DNA of 64,000 nucleotides from Bacteroides caccae (GTDB lineage Bacteria > Bacteroidota > Bacteroidia > Bacteroidales > Bacteroidaceae): the NCBI RefSeq assembly GCF_002222615.2, contig NZ_CP022412.2, forward strand, positions 2,046,001 to 2,110,000, written 5' to 3'. Within the stretch, counting starts at the first letter, position 1; each line of letters begins with the position of its first letter. This document shows positions 58,218-64,000 of this stretch, piece by piece. Position numbers and translations under genes: made by a program. Below the pieces are notes generated by a model. It ran no database searches. It was not told the DNA's origin and saw only the letters and a list, made by a program, of their open reading frames with translations.

Positions 58218-59543
58218 ATGAAAATTAAAACGCTTGTAGCTATGTTGTTCCTTTCGGCAGGGGCGACTACTGTGGTAGCACAGGATGCGACTAACTGTAA
58301 TTCAAACAGTAGTATCTCGCATGAAGCTGTGCGTGCAGGTAACTTTAAAGATGCGTATACTCCTTGGAAAGCTGTGTTGGAAAACTGTCCGACACTCCGT
58401 TTCTACACTTTTACTGACGGATATAAAATTCTGAAAGGTTTAATGGCACAGATTAAGGACAGAAATAATCCGGAATATCAGAAATATTTTAATGAACTGA
58501 TGAATACGCATGACTTGCGTATCAAATACACTGATGAATTCCTGGCTAAAGGTACGAAGGTATCTTCTGCTGATGAAGCTTTGGGTATCAAGGCTGTAGA
58601 CTATATCGCCTTGGCTCCGAAACTGGATGTGAATCAGGCTTATCAATGGCTGAGCCAATCGGTTAATGCTGTAAAAGGCGAGTCTGCCGGAGCTACTATT
58701 TTCTATTTCCTGCAGATGTCTTTGGATAAACTGAAAGCTGATCCTGCTCATAAGGAACAATTTATTCAGGATTATCTGGCTGCTTCCGAATATGCTGATG
58801 CTGCCATTGCTGCTGAAACTAATGAAGCAAAGAAGAAAGCTCTGCTGGGTATCAAAGATAACTTGGTTGCCTTGTTTGTAAACAGTGGTACTGCTGATTG
58901 TGAATCACTGCAAGGAATTTATGGCCCGAAAGTAGAAGCTAATCAGACTGACCTCGCTTATTTGAAGAAAGTAATCGACATCATGAAAATGATGAAATGT
59001 ACGGAAAGTGAAGCTTATTTGCAGGCATCTTTCTATGCTTATAAAATGGAACCGACAGCAGAGGCTGCTACCGGGTGTGCATATCAGGCATTCAAGAAAG
59101 GTGATATCGACAGTGCAGTGAAATTCTTTGATGAAGCTATCAACTTGGAAACTGACAATATAAAGAAAGCGGAAAAAGCATACGCTGCTGCTGCTGTGTT
59201 GGCTTCTGCTAAGAAATTGTCACAGGCAAGAACTTACTGTCAGAAAGCTATCGGTCTCAATGAAAATTATGGCGCTCCGTATATTTTGATTGCCAACCTT
59301 TATGCAATGAGTCCTAACTGGAGTGACGAGTCTGCACTGAACAAGTGTACTTACTTTGTTATAATTGACAAATTGCAACGCGCAAAACAAGTAGACCCGA
59401 GTGTAGCTGAAGAAGCAAACAAATTGATCGGCAGATATTCTGCACACACTCCGCAAGCAAAAGACCTGTTTATGTTAGGTTATAAGGCTGGCGACCGTAT
59501 TACTATCGGTGGCTGGATCGGAGAGTCTACAACGATTAGATAA
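58218..59543 (+). CDS. Secreted tetratricopeptide-repeat protein
   Basis: This 441-residue periplasmic protein has a signal peptide (KTLVAMLFLSAGATTVVAQ) and helical repeats throughout; the clearest TPRs are GCAYQAFKKGDIDSAVKFFD followed by EAINLE, and KLSQARTYCQKAIGLNENYG. Many alanine- and lysine-rich helices fit a scaffold role. It lies between an outer-membrane barrel and lptC, so envelope assembly is likely, but no specific partner can be read from the sequence. It ends 4 nt before the lptC start. Confidence 0.85.
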   Translation: MKIKTLVAMLFLSAGATTVVAQDATNCNSNSSISHEAVRAGNFKDAYTPWKAVLENCPTLRFYTFTDGYKILKGLMAQIKDRNNPEYQKYFNELMNTHDLRIKYTDEFLAKGTKVSSADEALGIKAVDYIALAPKLDVNQAYQWLSQSVNAVKGESAGATIFYFLQMSLDKLKADPAHKEQFIQDYLAASEYADAAIAAETNEAKKKALLGIKDNLVALFVNSGTADCESLQGIYGPKVEANQTDLAYLKKVIDIMKMMKCTESEAYLQASFYAYKMEPTAEAATGCAYQAFKKGDIDSAVKFFDEAINLETDNIKKAEKAYAAAAVLASAKKLSQARTYCQKAIGLNENYGAPYILIANLYAMSPNWSDESALNKCTYFVIIDKLQRAKQVDPSVAEEANKLIGRYSAHTPQAKDLFMLGYKAGDRITIGGWIGESTTIR

Positions 59544-59547
59544 ACGT

Positions 59548-60201
59548 ATGTTGCGAAAACGAAAGAACCGTTTGTTGCATAAAAGCATGAGCATAACAAT
59601 TGTCTTAGGGACAATTGTTATGCTTCTTTTATTTCCCTCCTGTGGTGGCAAAAAGAAAATAACGGGGGATGCTATTACAGAACGTGACTCCATGGCAGTG
59701 ATGCAGACATCCGGAGTGACAACCCTTATATCCGATTCGGGAGTGACCCGCTATCGGGTGAATACGGAAGAGTGGCTGGTTTTCGACCGCAAGAAGCCGT
59801 CTTATTGGGCATTTGAAAAAGGAGTGTATCTTGAACAGTTCGATTCGATCTTTCATATAGAAGCCAGTATCAAGGCGGATACTGCCTACTACTATGACAA
59901 GGAAAGACTCTGGAAACTGATAGGAAACGTGGATATACAAAACCGGAAAGGAGAGCGTTTCAATACGGAACTGCTTTACTGGAATGAAGCTACGCAGAAA
60001 GTGTATTCCGACAAGTTTATTCGTATCCAGCAACCGGACCGGATTATCACCGGGCATGGGTTCGATTCCAATCAGCAAATGACCGTTTATACGATTCATA
60101 ATATTGAAGGTATATTCTACGTCGACGACGAGGCGACTGCTCCGCCACAACCGGAAACAAAAGCCCTGCCGGACTCTGTGAAAAAAGATTCTGTGAAATA
60201 A
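59548..60201 (+). CDS. lptC: LPS export lipoprotein LptC
   Basis: LptC receives lipopolysaccharide from the LptBFG extractor and passes it across the periplasm. The 217-residue protein has a hydrophobic anchor with a lipobox (TIVMLLLFPSC) and an LptC-type beta-jellyroll (YRVNTEEWLVFDRKKPSYWA, IEASIKADTAYYYDKERLWK, LIGNVDIQNRKGERFNTELL). The start at MLRKRKNRLL (59548) is chosen; the frame extends upstream inside the TPR gene. A perfect 14-bp inverted repeat lies inside the anchor-coding sequence (59591-59623). It is followed 3 nt later by the CNNM-type gene. Confidence 0.88.
   Translation: MLRKRKNRLLHKSMSITIVLGTIVMLLLFPSCGGKKKITGDAITERDSMAVMQTSGVTTLISDSGVTRYRVNTEEWLVFDRKKPSYWAFEKGVYLEQFDSIFHIEASIKADTAYYYDKERLWKLIGNVDIQNRKGERFNTELLYWNEATQKVYSDKFIRIQQPDRIITGHGFDSNQQMTVYTIHNIEGIFYVDDEATAPPQPETKALPDSVKKDSVK
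59591..59623 (+). promoter_or_regulatory. Strong hairpin inside the lptC signal-anchor coding region
   Basis: GCATAACAATTGTC (59591-59604) and GACAATTGTTATGC (59610-59623) are perfectly complementary, with a TTAGG loop and a following TTCTTTTATTT. It has the form of an intrinsic terminator or attenuator although it is within coding sequence. Confidence 0.7.
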
Positions 60202-60204
60202 GCT

Positions 60205-61461
60205 ATGAATATTTATATCTCTCTAATAATCACCATGCTTTTCTCCGCTTTCTTTTCGGGAATGGAGATTGCATTTGTCTCGGTAGACAAACTGCGTTTT
60301 GAAATGGAACGCAAAGGGGGCATTACTTCCCGCATCCTTTCTATCTTTTTCAAGAACCCGAACGAGTTTATCTCTACCATGTTGGTGGGTAACAATATCG
60401 CACTGGTTATCTATGGTATCCTGATGGCTCAGATCATTGGTGAAAATCTGCTGGCCGGCTTTATTGACAATCACTTCCTAATGGTGTTGGCACAGACTGT
60501 CATTTCTACCCTGATTATTTTGGTGACCGGAGAGTTCCTGCCGAAAACATTGTTCAAGATCAATCCCAATATGGTATTGAACGTTTTCGCTGTTCCACTT
60601 TTTATTTGTTACGTTGTTTTATATCCTATATCCAAGTTGTCTTCCGGTTTGTCTTGCATCTTCCTGCGCATTTTCGGCATGAAGGTAAACAAGGATGCGT
60701 CCGACAAAGCTTTCGGAAAGGTGGATCTTGATTATTTTGTGCAGAGCAGCATTGATAATGCCGAGAATGAGGAGGAACTGGATACGGAAGTGAAAATCTT
60801 CCAGAACGCACTTGACTTCTCGAATATTAAAATACGCGATTGTATTGTTCCCCGTACTGAGGTGGTGGCGGTTGATCTCACAACTTCGCTGGATGAACTG
60901 AAAAGCCGTTTTATAGAGTCGGGTATCTCCAAGATTATCGTATATGACGGTAATATTGACAATGTGGTCGGTTACATCCACTCTTCGGAGATGTTTCGCG
61001 CACCGACCAACTGGCACGAGAATGTGAAGCAAGTGCCGATTGTCCCCGAAACAATGTCCGCCAATAAGCTGATGAAACTGTTCATGCAACAGAAAAAGAC
61101 AATTGCGGTAGTGGTGGACGAGTTTGGCGGAACGTCCGGTATTGTGTCATTGGAAGATCTGGTAGAAGAAATCTTCGGTGATATAGAAGACGAACATGAT
61201 AACACTTCCTATATCAGCAAGCAGATAGACGAGCATGAATATGTATTGTCCGGCCGTCTGGAGATTGAGAAAGTCAACGAAACGTTCGGTCTTGACCTGC
61301 CTGAATCCGACGAATATCTGACAGTGGGAGGACTGATTCTGAATCAATATCAGAGTTTCCCGAAACTGCATGAAGTGATTCGGGTAGGACGTTATCAGTT
61401 CAAGATAATCAAGGTGACGGCGACGAAAATAGAACTGGTTCGCCTAAAAGTCATGGAATAA
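60205..61461 (+). CDS. CNNM/HlyC-CorC-family membrane protein
   Basis: This 418-residue inner-membrane protein has an N-terminal CNNM (DUF21) domain with membrane helices (ISLIITMLFSAFFSGMEIAF, LMVLAQTVISTLIILVTGEF), a CBS-domain pair at about 210-330 (CIVPRTEVVAVDLTTSLDEL, KTIAVVVDEFGGTSGIVSLE) and a C-terminal CorC/HlyC domain (EKVNETFGLDLPESDEYLTV). Relatives are linked to magnesium or cobalt efflux, and one relative, GldE, acts in gliding in other Bacteroidetes. The hemolysin label used in databases is not supported by known activity. It follows lptC by 3 nt. Confidence 0.9.
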   Translation: MNIYISLIITMLFSAFFSGMEIAFVSVDKLRFEMERKGGITSRILSIFFKNPNEFISTMLVGNNIALVIYGILMAQIIGENLLAGFIDNHFLMVLAQTVISTLIILVTGEFLPKTLFKINPNMVLNVFAVPLFICYVVLYPISKLSSGLSCIFLRIFGMKVNKDASDKAFGKVDLDYFVQSSIDNAENEEELDTEVKIFQNALDFSNIKIRDCIVPRTEVVAVDLTTSLDELKSRFIESGISKIIVYDGNIDNVVGYIHSSEMFRAPTNWHENVKQVPIVPETMSANKLMKLFMQQKKTIAVVVDEFGGTSGIVSLEDLVEEIFGDIEDEHDNTSYISKQIDEHEYVLSGRLEIEKVNETFGLDLPESDEYLTVGGLILNQYQSFPKLHEVIRVGRYQFKIIKVTATKIELVRLKVME

Positions 61462-61580
61462 TGACGAATACCGAGAAATTTTTAGCCAATAAATAGAAGC
61501 ATATTAGCATTTTTTGTATCTTCGTGCGCTAAAACGACAATTAGAAGAAATAATAATAAACATAAATCGTATTAATCAAA

Positions 61581-63722
61581 ATGGCAACATTACAAAACAT
61601 TAGGTCGAAAGGACCTCTATTGGTGATTGTTATCGGCTTGGCGCTGTTTGCTTTCATTGCGGGTGACGCATGGAAGGTGATGCAGCCGCACCAGGCACAT
61701 GACGTTGGTGAGGTGAACGGAGACGCTCTTTCCGCTCAGGAGTATCAGAACTTGGTAGAAGAATATACCGAAGTGGTGAAACTCATGCGTGGAGTGACCG
61801 CCTTGAATGACGAACAAACCAGTCAGGTACGCGATGAAGTATGGCGTTCCTACGTTAACAATAAACTGATTGAAAAAGAAGCTGAAGCACTGGGACTGAC
61901 TGTTTCTACTGCTGAAATTCAGGATATCCTGAAAGCTGGCGTTCATCCTTTGTTGAGACAGACTCCTTTCCAGAATCCGCAAACCGGAAACTTCGACAAG
62001 GATATGTTGAACAAGTTCCTGGTAGAATATGCCAAAATGAACGAATCGCAAATGCCGGCACAGTATGCTGAACAGTACAACAATATGTATAAATATTGGT
62101 CGTTCATTCAGAAAACTCTGATTCAGAGCCGTCTGGCTGAAAAGTATCAGGCATTGGTATCCAAAGCGCTTATCTCTAACCCGGTGGAAGCACAGGATGC
62201 TTTCGACGCAAGAGTAAACCAATACAATATGTTGCTGGCTGCCGTTCCTTATTCTTCTGTGGTAGATTCTACAATCGTAGTGAAGGAATCGGAACTGAAA
62301 GACTTGTATAACAAGAAAAAAGAACAGTTCAAGCAATACCAGGAAACTCGTGATATCAAATACATCGACGTACAGGTAACTGCCAGTGCTGCCGACCGCG
62401 CCGCTATCCAGAAGGAAGTGGACGAAGCTACTGAACAGTTGGCTACTACAACGGATGATTATACTTCTTTCATTCGTTCGGTTGGTTCGGAAGCTCCTTA
62501 TGTAGACTTGTTCTACAACAAGACTGCTTTCCCGTCGGATGTAGTTGCACGTTTGGACTCTGCTTCTGTTGGTTCTGTTTATGGTCCTTACTATAATGGT
62601 GGCGATAATACGATCAACTCATTCAAAATTGTAGCCAAGACTGCGGCTGCCGATTCTGTTGAGTTCCGTCAGATTCAGGTATATGCAGCAGATGCAGCTA
62701 AGACGAAAACTCTGGCCGACAGTATCTACAATGCTATCAAAGGTGGTGCTAACTTCGTAGAGCTTGCTAAGAAATACGGTCAGACCGGTGATTCCAACTG
62801 GATGACTGCTGCACAGTACGAAGGTGCACAAATTGACGGTGACAACTTGAAATTTATTTCTGCTATTAACAGCACAGGTGTGAACGAACTGGTAAACTTG
62901 CCGTTGGGTCAAGCTAACGTTATTCTTCAGGTGACTAACAAGAAAGCGGTGAAGGATAAATATAAAGTAGCTGTGGTGAAGCGTGAAGTTGAATTCAGCA
63001 AGGAAACATACAACCGTGCTTACAATGACTTCAGCCAGTTTATCGCTGCCAATCCTTCTGTTGAGAAAATGGTGGCTAACGCCGAAGAAGCCGGATACAA
63101 ATTGCTTGACAGAGCTGATTTGTATAGCTCCGAACATGGTATCGGTGGTGTGAGAGGTACAAAAGAAGCGTTGAGATGGGCATTCGATAAAGCAAAACCG
63201 GGTGAAGTATCAGGCTTGTATGAATGTGGCGAAAGCGATCACATGATGGTCGTTGGTCTGGTAAACATCAAGCCGGAAGGATACCGTCCATTGAAAGCCG
63301 TACAGGAACAGTTGAGAGCTGAGATCGTGAAAGATAAGAAAGCTGAAAAGATTATGGCTGACATGAAGGCTGCCAACGCAACCTCACTCGACCAGTACAA
63401 GGCTATGCCGAACGCTGTCAGCGATTCTTTGAAAATGGTAACGTTTGCTGCTCCGGCTTATGTATCTGCTTTGCGTAGTAGCGAACCGTTGGTTGGCGCT
63501 TATGCTTCTGTTGCTGAAGTAAATAAATTGAGCGCTCCGATCAAAGGTAATGCCGGCGTATTTGTTCTGCAAGTATATGGCAAGGACAAACTGAACGATA
63601 CATTCAACGCAAAAGATGAAGAAGCTACGTTGACTAATATGCACGCACGCTTCGCAAGCCGTCTGATGAATGACTTGTATCTGAAAGGAAACGTAAAAGA
63701 TACACGTTACCTGTTCTTCTAA
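61581..63722 (+). CDS. PpiD/SurA-like peptidyl-prolyl isomerase and periplasmic foldase
   Basis: This 713-residue periplasmic chaperone is anchored by one N-terminal membrane helix (GPLLVIVIGLALFAFIAGDA, about residues 11-30). A SurA-N-type chaperone region follows (VNGDALSAQEYQNLVEEYTE, VNNKLIEKEAEALGLTVS), then a parvulin-like rotamase segment around 355-455 (FRQIQVYAADAAKTKTLADS, GGANFVELAKKYGQTGDSNW) and a C-terminal helical part. It probably folds outer-membrane proteins as they leave SecYEG. The promoter region holds a TATCTTCG near-match to a -7 box at 61517-61524, and a strong terminator follows. Confidence 0.92.
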   Translation: MATLQNIRSKGPLLVIVIGLALFAFIAGDAWKVMQPHQAHDVGEVNGDALSAQEYQNLVEEYTEVVKLMRGVTALNDEQTSQVRDEVWRSYVNNKLIEKEAEALGLTVSTAEIQDILKAGVHPLLRQTPFQNPQTGNFDKDMLNKFLVEYAKMNESQMPAQYAEQYNNMYKYWSFIQKTLIQSRLAEKYQALVSKALISNPVEAQDAFDARVNQYNMLLAAVPYSSVVDSTIVVKESELKDLYNKKKEQFKQYQETRDIKYIDVQVTASAADRAAIQKEVDEATEQLATTTDDYTSFIRSVGSEAPYVDLFYNKTAFPSDVVARLDSASVGSVYGPYYNGGDNTINSFKIVAKTAAADSVEFRQIQVYAADAAKTKTLADSIYNAIKGGANFVELAKKYGQTGDSNWMTAAQYEGAQIDGDNLKFISAINSTGVNELVNLPLGQANVILQVTNKKAVKDKYKVAVVKREVEFSKETYNRAYNDFSQFIAANPSVEKMVANAEEAGYKLLDRADLYSSEHGIGGVRGTKEALRWAFDKAKPGEVSGLYECGESDHMMVVGLVNIKPEGYRPLKAVQEQLRAEIVKDKKAEKIMADMKAANATSLDQYKAMPNAVSDSLKMVTFAAPAYVSALRSSEPLVGAYASVAEVNKLSAPIKGNAGVFVLQVYGKDKLNDTFNAKDEEATLTNMHARFASRLMNDLYLKGNVKDTRYLFF

Positions 63723-63748
63723 GACTTAATCGTAAAAACGATAACTGC

Positions 63749-63784
63749 AAAAGGTCGTTCCTCTTTCGGGAACGACCTTTTTTG
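63749..63784 (+). terminator. Intrinsic terminator of the PpiD-like gene
   Basis: AAAAGGTCGTTCC pairs with GGAACGACCTTTT in a perfect 13-bp stem and is followed by a T run, 26 nt after the stop codon. Confidence 0.9.
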
Positions 63785-63828
63785 TTAACTTTTACATTCT
63801 CGCTGTACGGAAATCGACTTTATTTCCT

Positions 63829-63836
63829 TACATTTG
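63829..63836 (+). promoter_or_regulatory. rlmN -7 element (TACATTTG)
   Basis: TACATTTG matches the -7 consensus 28 nt before the rlmN ATG, right after the terminator of the previous gene. Confidence 0.6.
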
Positions 63837-63864
63837 CAAATATAAACCATGAACAGAAGGAATA

Positions 63865-64000
63865 ATGTCTAAATATCCTCTTTTAGGAATGACTCTTGTG
63901 GAGCTTCAATCGCTGGCGAAAAGACTGGGAATGCCCGGCTTTGCCGCCAAGCAGATTGCATCGTGGCTCTACGATAAGAAGGTGGCCTCGATTGATGAAA
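63865..64000 (+). CDS. rlmN: 23S rRNA / tRNA adenine C2-methyltransferase RlmN (partial, N-terminus only)
   Basis: Only about 45 codons are present before the window ends. The N-terminal helical domain MSKYPLLGMTLVELQSLAKR followed by LGMPGFAAKQIASWLYDKKV matches the start of RlmN, a radical-SAM enzyme that methylates A2503 of 23S rRNA and A37 of some tRNAs. The radical-SAM cysteines lie beyond the edge, so the assignment rests on this N-terminal pattern alone. Confidence 0.8.
   Translation, partial: MSKYPLLGMTLVELQSLAKRLGMPGFAAKQIASWLYDKKVASIDE

Overview
The window looks like a chromosomal segment of a gut Bacteroides (B. thetaiotaomicron / B. ovatus type). The evidence is two SusC-like receptors with STN domains, a SusD, FecR/ECF-sigma modules, a type III glutamine synthetase, many Bacteroides-type lipoproteins, and repeated -7 elements of the form TAnnTTTG with little Shine-Dalgarno signal. 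No tRNA, rRNA, CRISPR array, prophage or intact insertion sequence was seen.

Layout. 1-4888 (minus): an ECF sigma / FecR anti-sigma / SusC module whose receptor runs off the left edge. 4924-7931 (minus): a Crp/Fnr-type regulator and glutamine synthetase III with a terminator between them; a pair of 22-bp dyads lies over the synthetase promoter. 8281-10488: an outer-membrane DUF5686 protein. 10527-17712: a defence-like island with a complete retron (promoter, msr-msd RNA with a perfect 13-bp a1/a2 repeat, and a reverse transcriptase carrying NAxxH, YADD and ITG motifs plus an N-terminal membrane helix). It converges, with a 4-nt overlap, on a ~1960-residue DUF4011 / SF1 helicase / Vsr-like nuclease / DUF3320 protein. 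17881-29345: housekeeping genes (rpsA, rnz, an L,D-transpeptidase, an ECF sigma with small anti-sigma and a periplasmic protein, mazG, a DUF3810 protein, a membrane protein, valS). 29462-45867: an orphan sensor kinase, then a polysaccharide utilisation locus (divergent ECF sigma, FecR, SusC, SusD, SusE-like lipoprotein, DUF4874/DUF4832 protein, GH35 beta-galactosidase, GH89 alpha-N-acetylglucosaminidase). 46400-55695 (minus): an EEP-family hydrolase, two proteins of unknown function, secA, an apparently inactive alkaline-phosphatase-superfamily protein and a DUF4105 membrane protein. 56118-64000 (plus): coaX, an outer-membrane barrel, a TPR protein, lptC, a CNNM/CBS transporter-like protein, a PpiD/SurA-like foldase and the start of rlmN.

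How the genes work together. The PUL would import and trim a host-type glycan: GH89 could expose beta-galactose by removing alpha-linked GlcNAc, and GH35 could then remove the galactose; this fits alpha-GlcNAc-capped mucin glycans but is an inference. The coaX-to-ppiD run is mostly envelope biogenesis. The retron and helicase-nuclease sit together between conserved chromosomal genes, which suggests a variable anti-phage locus.

The least explained structure is non-coding. At least four intergenic regions carry short tandem arrays with a period of exactly 22 bp. Two distant arrays (23850-23937 and 55750-55837) share the same 17-bp palindromic unit, four copies each. Two more arrays of unrelated sequence lie side by side at 46058-46314, and a weaker one may lie at 8130-8195. 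A 195-bp element with 26-bp terminal inverted repeats lies upstream of the secA 3' end, with a short relative at 41221-41280.
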